Assembly: GCA_015061605.1 (NCBI GenBank)
Contig: SUWH01000030.1
Location: 1-33,067, forward strand
DNA length: 33,067 nt
Direction of reading: 5' to 3'
Source: Lentisphaerota bacterium
Lineage (GTDB): Bacteria; Verrucomicrobiota; Lentisphaeria; Victivallales; Victivallaceae
Numbering within the stretch: the stretch's first letter is position 1; each line of letters begins with the position of its first letter. A model generated the notes under the pieces. That model did not search any database. It was given only the letters and a program-made list of their open reading frames with translations, and was not told where the DNA came from. Made by a program: the position numbers and the translations under genes. This document shows positions 23,020 to 30,621 of the stretch, in pieces.

Positions 23020-24999
23020 ATGGCAAAAAATATTTTGATCGCAGCGGCAATTCTTTTCGGAAGTATCATTTCCATGGCGGCAGTAACTGTACCGGATATT
23101 TTTTCAAACGGCGCGGTTCTGGCGAAACGGGAGAATGTTCCCATTTTCGGCAGAGGCACTCCGGGCGAAAAGGTCACGGTCAGATTCGCTGCTCAAACCT
23201 GTTCAACTGCGGTCGCGCCGGATGGCAATTGGAAGGTTGTTCTGAACCTCGGAAATTCACCTGCCGGACCGTTTGAACTGCATATCAATGACACAGTTAT
23301 AAAAGATGTCATCGTCGGCGAAGTTTTTCTTACTTCCGGGCAGAGCAATATGGAGTTCCGGCTGAAGCGGGCAGAAGGATTCAGCGAAATATGCAAACTT
23401 CCTTCCAATCGCAATATCCGCTACTTTGAAGTGGAGAATTCCTATGCTTCCGCACCGGTTCATGAACTGCGCGGCAAGTGGGTCTCTGCCGACAGTTCAA
23501 CTCTCTGTGAATTCTGCGCTGTCGGATATTTTTTCGCCAAAAAACTGCATGATACACTCGGGATACCCGTCGGTATCGTCGATGCAAGCTGGGCGGGAAC
23601 TTCATTGGAATGCTGGATGAGCAAAGAAAGCCTCGCTCCGTTCCCGGAAACCGTAAAGCTCGGTCAGAAACGGATCGATGCCCTCAATTCACACCCGGAA
23701 CGCCTGAAAGAGTTCCTCCGCAAACAAACCGCATGGGAAAAGAAATACGGCCGTTCCGATATCCCGGTGAAACTTCCGCCTGCCGATGCCGACTGGACCC
23801 CGCATTCCGGGGATGTCCGTGGCGGCGGTATCTGCTGGCTGCGTAACCGCATCACTCTTTCGGAAAAAGACGTGAAAAAACCTCTCTGTATGTTTCTCGG
23901 CCGTATTTATGCCCCCATGAAAGTCTTTATCGACGGTAAGCCGGCAGCCGAAGGTGATCCGGCAACTGCCTGGAGTTATGCCCAGTTTCTGGTTTGGTAT
24001 CCAGCCGGCAGGTTTTCCGCCGGGACTCATGAACTTCTGATCCGTTACTGGATACCTCACGATAAGATGCACATGCCGCAACCATTCAGCTTCGGCAATT
24101 TCCGCATCAACGGCAAAGGCTGGGAAATTTACCGGGAAAAAAGTTTTCCCGTATGCACCGGGGAGATGTTGAGATCCCGTCCGCGACCGCTGGGCAATGC
24201 TCCGCTGCCGGAACGGCAGTGGTCACGCCTTTACAATGCGATGATCCACCCGCTCATCCCGTTTCGCTTTTCCGGAGTACTCTGGTATCAGGCAGAAGGA
24301 AACGCCTCCCGTTTTGCCAATTACGGCAAAGTGTTTTCCGCATTGATCAAGGATTGGAGAAATAAGTTCGGAAATGAAAATCTGCCGTTTTACTTCTGCC
24401 AGCTCCCTTCGTACATGATGCCTTCAGCCGATCCCGGCGAGGCCGGTAACTGGGCGTGTATGCGTAAAGAACAACGTGAAGCCCTGAAACTTCCAAATAC
24501 CGGAATGGCGGTTTTGACCGATGCCGGAGAGTGCCGGGACATCCATCCTTTGAATAAACGTCCTGCCGGAGAACGCATGGCATTGCTGGCTTTAAAACAG
24601 ATTTACGGCAAAAACATCACGGCACAGAGTCCGGATGGGATCAAAGCACTCCGGCGCGGCAATCAGGTCGAGGTCTCTTTTATCCATACCGGAGGCGGTC
24701 TTACTGCGGCGGCGATCCCGGAAAAAATCGCGTTGAAAAAGAGCAACGGAACTTTCACAAAACTTATCCGCCGTTCCCCCGGTGCGCAACTTGAAGGATT
24801 TGCCCTGTGCGGTGCTGACGGCAAATGGTTCTGGGCGGACAAGGCGCAGATTTCCGGTGAATCGGTTATCGTTTCCTGTTCTGCGGTGAAAAATCCGGTC
24901 AAAGTCCGGTATAACTGGAGCAATTTCCCGCTGGGTAATCTTTTCAGCAAAGCGGGATTGCCTGCCGCCCCGTTTGAATTAACGGTATCAACGCTTTGA
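23020..24999 (+). CDS. secreted sialate O-acetylesterase (SASA family)
   Basis: This 659-aa protein has signal MAKNILIAAAILFGSIISMA. Catalytic signatures of the SGNH-like SASA family are present: LTSGQSNMEF with the nucleophile S109, GVLWYQAEGNASR in the middle, and ECRDIHPLNK with D507/H509 completing the triad. An inserted beta-domain (about 240-390, GRIYAPMKVFIDGKPAAEG) is usual for this class. It removes O-acetyl groups from sialic acids or, in many glycan loci, from acetylated polysaccharides, clearing the way for lyases and glycosidases. GAGAGG precedes the ATG. It has its own promoter. Confidence 0.9.
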   Translation: MAKNILIAAAILFGSIISMAAVTVPDIFSNGAVLAKRENVPIFGRGTPGEKVTVRFAAQTCSTAVAPDGNWKVVLNLGNSPAGPFELHINDTVIKDVIVGEVFLTSGQSNMEFRLKRAEGFSEICKLPSNRNIRYFEVENSYASAPVHELRGKWVSADSSTLCEFCAVGYFFAKKLHDTLGIPVGIVDASWAGTSLECWMSKESLAPFPETVKLGQKRIDALNSHPERLKEFLRKQTAWEKKYGRSDIPVKLPPADADWTPHSGDVRGGGICWLRNRITLSEKDVKKPLCMFLGRIYAPMKVFIDGKPAAEGDPATAWSYAQFLVWYPAGRFSAGTHELLIRYWIPHDKMHMPQPFSFGNFRINGKGWEIYREKSFPVCTGEMLRSRPRPLGNAPLPERQWSRLYNAMIHPLIPFRFSGVLWYQAEGNASRFANYGKVFSALIKDWRNKFGNENLPFYFCQLPSYMMPSADPGEAGNWACMRKEQREALKLPNTGMAVLTDAGECRDIHPLNKRPAGERMALLALKQIYGKNITAQSPDGIKALRRGNQVEVSFIHTGGGLTAAAIPEKIALKKSNGTFTKLIRRSPGAQLEGFALCGADGKWFWADKAQISGESVIVSCSAVKNPVKVRYNWSNFPLGNLFSKAGLPAAPFELTVSTL

Positions 25000-25025
25000 C
25001 ATACTGATTTATACCGGGCTGAATC

Positions 25026-26216
25026 GTGGATATACCGTCTGAACAACGCAAACTTACGGCTCTTTTTGATGCCATTCCGGAAAAATTGCGCTCCAATACC
25101 CGCAATACCGGAGAGCGTTCCATTCCGGTTATGCTCGCCGGGGCATGTTACAACGGTTTGTGGCTCGAACACAATCAGGATTGCTTTTTTGCCTGCGATC
25201 TGATGCCGGAAATCGCCTGGGAAAGCATAAAAATCATCATGGACTATCAGCAAAATGATGGTCTGCTGCCGTACAGTCTGCGTTTTTCTCCATTCAAAGT
25301 CGGAGTCTCCCAGCTTCAAACGGTTTGGCCCTTTGCCCGTTGTGCGCTGGAGACGGCGCGTAAACTCCGGCTTCCGGAAGCGGAATTTGCCAAAATTTAC
25401 GATGCCGGACTCCGCTACGACAACTGGTTGACGACTTACCGCAATTGCAATCAGCGCGGTCTGGTGGAAATGTTCTGTGCCTTTGATACCGGACACGATG
25501 ATTCAAAGCGGGTCAGAGACGGCGGCATCCCCAATGCCTGTCCGGGGGCGTGGGCGGGAAATATGCCGGATATTCCGGCGATGCCGATCATTGCCGCCGA
25601 TTTGAGCGCGACCCGTTACGGCGGCTTGACCGCGCTTGCCGAGCTTGCGGAGATGCTGGATAAATCCCGCGCGGCTGCGAAATTGAAACAGCAGGCAGAC
25701 AACCTGAAAAATGCCATTATGGAACATCTTTACGATAAAGAGGATGAATTTTTTTATGACCGCGCCCCTGACGGTTTCAGAAAATACCGCACTGAACACA
25801 TAACCAGACTGTTTCTCAACAGAGTGGTCGATCAGGAACTTTTTGACCGGATATATATTCGTTATTTTACTGATGTGAATGAATTTTTTTCTCCGTATCC
25901 ATTTCCGTCGGTTTCCGTTTCTGATCCTTCGTTCAATGCTGAACACCCGGCAAACTGCTGGGGCGGCAACACCCAGATGCTCACCTTGCTGAGGGCAATA
26001 TTATGGATGGATCATTACGGGAAAGGGGCGGAACTTGAGGAGATCATGCGCCGGACACTGAAAGCATTTCTCCGGTTTGACAATCCTTTTGCCCAGGAAC
26101 TCCATCCTGTCACCGGAGAGCCGATCGGCTTCGGCGAAAATTACACTCCGGCTCTGCTCTTTTTCCGCGAATGCTGCAAACGCCTGAAAATACTTGAAAA
26201 AAGTTCATTCCTGTGA
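25026..26216 (+). CDS. six-hairpin glycosidase-like protein (GH63/MGH1 type)
   Basis: This 396-aa protein without signal starts at GTG (25026) with a weak upstream site. The sequence fits an (alpha/alpha)6 barrel of the GH63/trehalase/mannosylglycerate-hydrolase group. Conserved stretches are GLWLEHNQDCFFACDLMPE, a central AFDTGHDDSKRV (position of the catalytic Asp region, usually E.GWDNS), NCWGGNTQML near the substrate cleft and ELHPVTGEPIGFGENYTPALL at the C-terminus. Relatives cleave alpha-glucosyl or alpha-mannosyl linkages. It is 26 nt behind the O-acetylesterase. The stop immediately precedes the -10 of the next promoter. Confidence 0.75.
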   Translation: MDIPSEQRKLTALFDAIPEKLRSNTRNTGERSIPVMLAGACYNGLWLEHNQDCFFACDLMPEIAWESIKIIMDYQQNDGLLPYSLRFSPFKVGVSQLQTVWPFARCALETARKLRLPEAEFAKIYDAGLRYDNWLTTYRNCNQRGLVEMFCAFDTGHDDSKRVRDGGIPNACPGAWAGNMPDIPAMPIIAADLSATRYGGLTALAELAEMLDKSRAAAKLKQQADNLKNAIMEHLYDKEDEFFYDRAPDGFRKYRTEHITRLFLNRVVDQELFDRIYIRYFTDVNEFFSPYPFPSVSVSDPSFNAEHPANCWGGNTQMLTLLRAILWMDHYGKGAELEEIMRRTLKAFLRFDNPFAQELHPVTGEPIGFGENYTPALLFFRECCKRLKILEKSSFL

Positions 26217-26222
26217 TATATT
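26194..26222 (+). promoter_or_regulatory. promoter of the flavin/iron-sulfur operon
   Basis: TTGAAA (26194-26199) lies inside the end of the MGH1-like gene. A 17-bp spacer is followed by TATATT (26217-26222), which begins right after that gene's stop. The leader of about 100 nt contains a hairpin with ends GGAAG/CTTCC (26281-26305). Confidence 0.75.
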
Positions 26223-26327
26223 ATTATTGATTATAGTTTAATGATGTTTCTTTTTGGAGCATCTGTGTTTTTATAAATTTGGAAGTTGTGCATCGCAGAG
26301 CTTCCCCAATGTCAGGTAACGTTAAAT

Positions 26328-26780
26328 ATGCAGGAAGATTTCTCATTTCTGAACAAAATCGGAGCGGAACCGGGCAATCTCATCAAGGGATTGCAGGCGA
26401 TTCAATCCGCTTACGGTTACGTTTCCGATGATGCCATCCGCGCCGCCGCCAAATACTTCGGCCGCCCGGAAGCCGATGTCGAAGGTGTCATCAGTTTCTA
26501 TGCTCAATTCAAACGGGTCAAACCGGGAAAATACAAAATTGCCGTGTGCGACGGTACCGCCTGCCACCTCAAAGGTGCTCCGTTGATCCACACCTGGCTC
26601 AATCAGGAACTCGGACTCAACCCCGGCGAAACAGCTCCGGATGGTGTTTTCTCTCTGGAAACTGTTGCCTGTCTGGGATGCTGCAGTCTGGCTCCGGTAA
26701 TGAGTGTCAACGGTAAAGTTCACGCTAAACTTGACCGCCGTACCATGATGAAAATTCTCAAGGAGTACGCTGCAAAATGA
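26328..26780 (+). CDS. NuoE-like [2Fe-2S] thioredoxin-fold subunit (Stn/Hyd-type complex)
   Basis: This 150-aa protein starts at the ATG at 26328, with AGGTAA 8 nt upstream; a TTG start 14 codons earlier would lie inside the leader hairpin. Ligands for the [2Fe-2S] cluster are C74 and C79 (CDGTAC) and C115 and C119 (CLGCC). The N-terminal helical part (LIKGLQAIQSAYGYV, VEGVISFYAQF) is standard for NuoE/HndA/HydC. It carries electrons to or from the NuoF-like partner encoded next (4-nt ATGA overlap). The following fusion protein argues for a transhydrogenase of the Stn type rather than complex I. Cytosolic. Confidence 0.93.
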   Translation: MQEDFSFLNKIGAEPGNLIKGLQAIQSAYGYVSDDAIRAAAKYFGRPEADVEGVISFYAQFKRVKPGKYKIAVCDGTACHLKGAPLIHTWLNQELGLNPGETAPDGVFSLETVACLGCCSLAPVMSVNGKVHAKLDRRTMMKILKEYAAK

Positions 26781-28501
26781 TCGACCCGCGCATCAAACAA
26801 ATCAAGATCGGTCTCGTCAGCTGCGGTATCGCCGCCGGTGGAGAAGCCGTTTATAAAGAGTTGACCGCCGCCGCCGGAAATATCCCGGTCATCAAAGTCG
26901 GCTGCCTCGGACACTGCTACGCCGAACCGCTGGTCGAAGCGGTTCTCAATGACGGAACTTCCATCTTTTACAACAATGTTCCCGGTACTGCCGAAGCGGT
27001 CGCCAACATCTTTGCTCTCGGCGAAAACGGCCGCTTCACCATCCCCGGAAAACGTAAAGCCAAAGAGCTGGTCAAAGTTCTCGCCATGGCGGGCAATATC
27101 GATCCGACGAGCTTTGAAGACTATGTCCGCTGCGGTGGTTATGAGGGTTTGAAAAAAGCCCTTGCCATGCCCCCCGAAGAGGTGGTCAATGAAGTGAAAA
27201 TTTCCGGTCTGCGCGGCCGTGGAGGCGGCGGTTTTTCCACCGGTATGAAGTGGAGCTTCCTCGCCGCCAAGGATTCCGATAACAAGGTGATCGTCTGTAA
27301 CGCCGACGAAGGCGACCCGGGTGCCTTTATGGATCGCTCCCTTATGGAAAGTGTTCCGCATCAGGTGCTTGAAGGTATGCTCATCGCCGCCCATGCCACC
27401 CGCGCCGCCAAACTCATCATCTACTGCCGCGCCGAATACCCGATGGCGATCGAACACCTCAATATCGCCATTGCACAAATCAAAGAAAATAAACTCAATA
27501 TCATCGGCGGCCGTGAGATCGACATCTACATCAAAGAGGGTGCCGGTGCTTTTGTCTGCGGTGAGGAAACTGCGCTTATTGCTTCACTTGAAGGTCAGCG
27601 CGGTATGCCCCGCTTCCGTCCGCCGTTCCCGACCGACAGCGGCTACATGGGACACCCGACCATGATCAACAACGTGGAAACTTTCGGCAACGTTCCGCTC
27701 ATCCTCCGCGAAGGCGGTGCGGAATTTGCCAAAGTCGGTACCGAAGGCGGCCGCGGAACCAAGATTTTCGCTCTCGCCGGAGACCTTGAATATCCCGGTC
27801 TGGTGGAAGTTCCCATGGGTACGACCATTTCCGAAATCGTATTCGATATCGGCGGAGCCGACCCCGCAAAGGTCAAAGCGGTCCAGACCGGCGGACCTTC
27901 CGGCGGCTGTATTCCCAAAGATATGTTTGATACCCCGGTCGATTACGATTCACTGCGTTCGCTTGGAGCCATCATGGGTTCCGGCGGTATGATCGTCATC
28001 GGTAATGACCGCTGTATGGTCGAAACCGCCCGCTACTTTCTGGACTTCACCCACCGCGAAAGCTGCGGAAAATGCACCTTCTGCCGCGTCGGTACCACCC
28101 GCATGTTTGAGATACTTGAACGCATCGTCGCCGGAAACGGCTGCGAAGCCGATCTGGATGTTCTCGAAGATCTGGGCAAAAAGATCAAAGCCGGTTCCCT
28201 GTGCGGCCTTGGTCAGACCGCTCCCAATCCGGTGCTTGCCACTTTGAGATACTACCGCGACGAATATCTTGAACATGTCAATGACAAGAGCTGCCGTGCC
28301 GCCCAGTGCAATGCCCTGTCCGACATCGTCCTCGATCAGTCCAAGTGCGTCAAATGCAAACTCTGTCTGCGCAGCTGTCCGGTCGAAGCGATCTCAACTG
28401 ATTTCGTTATCGATCCCGACAAATGCACCCGCTGCAACAGCTGTGTCGATATCTGTCCCAAACACGCCATCCGCCGTATTGCAAAAGGAGAAAACCGGTA
28501 A
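26777..28501 (+). CDS. NuoF-like NADH/FMN subunit with extra ferredoxin domain (StnB/HydB type)
   Basis: This 574-aa protein has an N-terminal thioredoxin-like domain (C16, C43, C47 visible). The FMN/NADH domain contains GLRGRGGGGFSTGMKW (144-159) and CNADEGDPGAFMDR (174-187). A [4Fe-4S] site follows with ESCGKCTFCRVGTTR (about 427-441) and later SLCGLGQTAP. The C-terminal tail carries two ferredoxin motifs (CVKCKLCLRSCPVEA and CTRCNSCVDICPKHA). This layout is found in HydB/HndC and StnB, not in complex I NuoF. AAGGAG precedes the start, and the stop shares one base with the next start (TAATG). Codons are strongly C-ending compared with the glycan genes. Confidence 0.93.
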   Translation: MIDPRIKQIKIGLVSCGIAAGGEAVYKELTAAAGNIPVIKVGCLGHCYAEPLVEAVLNDGTSIFYNNVPGTAEAVANIFALGENGRFTIPGKRKAKELVKVLAMAGNIDPTSFEDYVRCGGYEGLKKALAMPPEEVVNEVKISGLRGRGGGGFSTGMKWSFLAAKDSDNKVIVCNADEGDPGAFMDRSLMESVPHQVLEGMLIAAHATRAAKLIIYCRAEYPMAIEHLNIAIAQIKENKLNIIGGREIDIYIKEGAGAFVCGEETALIASLEGQRGMPRFRPPFPTDSGYMGHPTMINNVETFGNVPLILREGGAEFAKVGTEGGRGTKIFALAGDLEYPGLVEVPMGTTISEIVFDIGGADPAKVKAVQTGGPSGGCIPKDMFDTPVDYDSLRSLGAIMGSGGMIVIGNDRCMVETARYFLDFTHRESCGKCTFCRVGTTRMFEILERIVAGNGCEADLDVLEDLGKKIKAGSLCGLGQTAPNPVLATLRYYRDEYLEHVNDKSCRAAQCNALSDIVLDQSKCVKCKLCLRSCPVEAISTDFVIDPDKCTRCNSCVDICPKHAIRRIAKGENR

Positions 28502-30528
28502 TGAGTATTGAATTTTTTCTTGACGGCAAGAAGGTTTTCGCCGAAGCCGGACAAACTGTAATGGATGCCGCCAAAGCCAATGGGATCAATATCCCCGGCT
28601 TGTGCGGCGACCCGCGTATTTCCAAAACCACCAGCTGTTTTGTCTGCGTGGTCAAAGATAAAAAGACCGGCAAATTTCTGCCCTCCTGTTCCGCCCGGCC
28701 CACGCCCGGTCAGGAGATCGAAGTCACCACACCCGAAGTGCTGGATATGCGCCGCACCGCGCTGGAACTGCTTTTGAGCGAACACAACGGCGACTGCGAA
28801 GCCCCCTGTACCGTCGCCTGTCCCGCTCATGCGCAGGTGGAGGAATATGTCCGCGCCATCGCCAACGGTGAATTTGAAAAAGGTCTTGCCATCATCAAAG
28901 AACGCATCCCGATGCCGATGAGTATCGGCCGCGTCTGTCCCCGTTTCTGCGAAAAACAGTGCCGCCGCAACATCGACGGCAAACCGGTGGCGATCAATGA
29001 ATTCAAACGCCTCGCCGCCGATATGTGCTTTGACAGCTATATGGAAACTCTTCCGGAATTGACCGGTAAAAAAGTCGCCGTCGTCGGCGGCGGACCTGCC
29101 GGACTTTCGGCAGCGTACTATCTGCGTTTGCAGGGGGTAGCTTCCACCGTTTTTGATGCCGAAGAAAAATTCGGCGGCATGACCCGCTACGGTATCCCCG
29201 AATACCGTCTGCCCAAAGCTGTTCTCGACCGCGAAATCGCTCACTTTGCCAAAATGGGCATTGAACTTGTTCCCGGCAAAAAGCTCGGCGGCAATCTGGA
29301 ACTTGCCGAACTTGAAGCAAAATTTGATGCCGTCATCATCGCCATCGGCTGCTGGAAAGCTTCCAGTTTGCGCTGCGAAGGCGAAGAACTCGCCACTCCC
29401 GGTATCGAATTCCTGCACAATATCGCTGTCAACAATAATACCGGAAATAATCCCGGACGCACTCTCGTTATCGGCGGCGGCAACACCGCGATGGACTGCG
29501 TCCGCAGCAGCGTCCGCCTCGGAAGCCGTGATGTCACTTGCATCTACCGCCGTACTGAAGCGGAAATGCCCGCCGAAAAAATCGAAATCGCCGAAGCCAA
29601 AGAAGAGGGGGTCAAGTTCCAGTTCCTCACCGCTCCTGTGAAGTTGGAAAAACGCGGCGGAAAGTTGGTCCTCACCTGCTTGAAAATGGAACTCGGCGAA
29701 CCCGATGCTTCCGGACGGCGCAAACCGGTCGCCGTTCCCGGAAGTGAATTTGAGATCGAAGCCGACACCGTTATCGGTGCCATCGGTCAGGGAACTGCCG
29801 CCCCCGCCGGACTGCCTACTGACCGTTACGGCAATCTGGCAGTCAAAGAAAACTCCACCCGCGTCAAAGGCAAAATCTATGCCGCCGGTGACTGCGCCTA
29901 CGGTGCGGCTACCGTGGTCGAAGCGGTTGCTTCCGGTCGTCTCGCGGCTCTGGAAGTTCTGGAAGATATCCTTTCCATCCCGATGCCCGAAGAGAACAAT
30001 GTGTTTATCTCCCGCGGCAGTTGGCAGAATATGAGCAAAGATGATGTGGTCGTCCTGCGCGATGATCTTTCCAATGATCCGCGCGTTGAATTGAAGTTCA
30101 TCCCGCTGGCTGAACGCTGTTCGACTTTCAAGGAAGTCACTTTCACCGCCACCCCGGAAGAACTCGCCGCCGAAGGTAAACGCTGTATCGAATGCAGCTG
30201 TTCCGACAAGAGCGATTGCAAACTGCGTAAATTCGCTGATGAAGCCGGATGCCGCAAGGATGCCTATCCCGGTGCCCGTCAGGTCGCCAGCTACGATGTC
30301 CGCCATCCGGAAATCATTCAGGATCGCGGTAAATGTATCAAATGCGCCGTCTGCGTGAAAGTCTGTAAAGAGGTGGTTGACAAATCTCTGCTCTCCTTGC
30401 AGAAACGCGGTTTCCAGGCATGCATCGGTACGGCATTCAACGCCGGTCTGCCGCTTTCCTGCCGCGACTGCGGCAAGTGTATCGAAAGCTGCCCCACCGG
30501 CGCACTTGATTGGAGAAAAAAGAGATAA
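28501..30528 (+). CDS. [2Fe-2S]/GltD-like flavoprotein/ferredoxin fusion (StnC-like transhydrogenase subunit)
   Basis: This 675-aa protein starts at 28501. Domains in order: NuoG-like [2Fe-2S] ferredoxin (C35, C46, C49, C63); a GltD/NfnB-type N-terminal iron-sulfur part (CEAPCTVACPAHAQVEEYV); an FAD site VAVVGGGPAGLSAAYY (about 195-210); an NAD(P) site LVIGGGNTAMDCVRS; a CxExCxC-type motif (RCIECSCSDKSDCKL); and a C-terminal two-cluster ferredoxin (CIKCAVCVKVC, CRDCGKCIESC). With the NuoE/NuoF-like partners this is the subunit set of the Sporomusa-type Stn transhydrogenase, which couples NAD, NADP and ferredoxin pools. There is no H-cluster or molybdopterin domain, so it is neither a hydrogenase nor a formate dehydrogenase. 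The Stn assignment rests on domain order only. Confidence 0.85.
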   Translation: MSIEFFLDGKKVFAEAGQTVMDAAKANGINIPGLCGDPRISKTTSCFVCVVKDKKTGKFLPSCSARPTPGQEIEVTTPEVLDMRRTALELLLSEHNGDCEAPCTVACPAHAQVEEYVRAIANGEFEKGLAIIKERIPMPMSIGRVCPRFCEKQCRRNIDGKPVAINEFKRLAADMCFDSYMETLPELTGKKVAVVGGGPAGLSAAYYLRLQGVASTVFDAEEKFGGMTRYGIPEYRLPKAVLDREIAHFAKMGIELVPGKKLGGNLELAELEAKFDAVIIAIGCWKASSLRCEGEELATPGIEFLHNIAVNNNTGNNPGRTLVIGGGNTAMDCVRSSVRLGSRDVTCIYRRTEAEMPAEKIEIAEAKEEGVKFQFLTAPVKLEKRGGKLVLTCLKMELGEPDASGRRKPVAVPGSEFEIEADTVIGAIGQGTAAPAGLPTDRYGNLAVKENSTRVKGKIYAAGDCAYGAATVVEAVASGRLAALEVLEDILSIPMPEENNVFISRGSWQNMSKDDVVVLRDDLSNDPRVELKFIPLAERCSTFKEVTFTATPEELAAEGKRCIECSCSDKSDCKLRKFADEAGCRKDAYPGARQVASYDVRHPEIIQDRGKCIKCAVCVKVCKEVVDKSLLSLQKRGFQACIGTAFNAGLPLSCRDCGKCIESCPTGALDWRKKR

Positions 30529-30569
30529 GAAGAGGACGGAATTGCGGGGAGGGGAAAAGCGAAGTATTT

Positions 30570-30590
30570 TGCCGCTCCGTTGTCGCGGCA
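30570..30590 (+). other. hairpin in the 93-bp gap before mtaB
   Basis: TGCCGC/GCGGCA stem (30570-30575/30585-30590) with loop TCCGTTGTC. No U-run follows, so it is not a standard terminator. Its apical CCGTTGT resembles the loops at 421-431 and 518-528. Directly downstream, GTTTGAT/ATTAAAC (30596-30602/30611-30617) forms another imperfect repeat that occupies the place where a ribosome binding site would be. Confidence 0.4.
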
Positions 30591-30621
30591 GACTGGTTTG
30601 ATTACAGTCGATTAAACACTT

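Noticed and set aside
26286..26327. Upstream TTG start extending the NuoE-like protein by 14 residues
   Set aside because: The added segment lies in a leader hairpin, has no Shine-Dalgarno and does not resemble NuoE N-termini. The ATG at 26328 has AGGTAA at good spacing.
26328..30528. Electron-bifurcating [FeFe] hydrogenase or complex I
   Set aside because: No H-cluster motifs in the large subunit, no membrane subunits, and the third gene carries a GltD-like flavoprotein instead.
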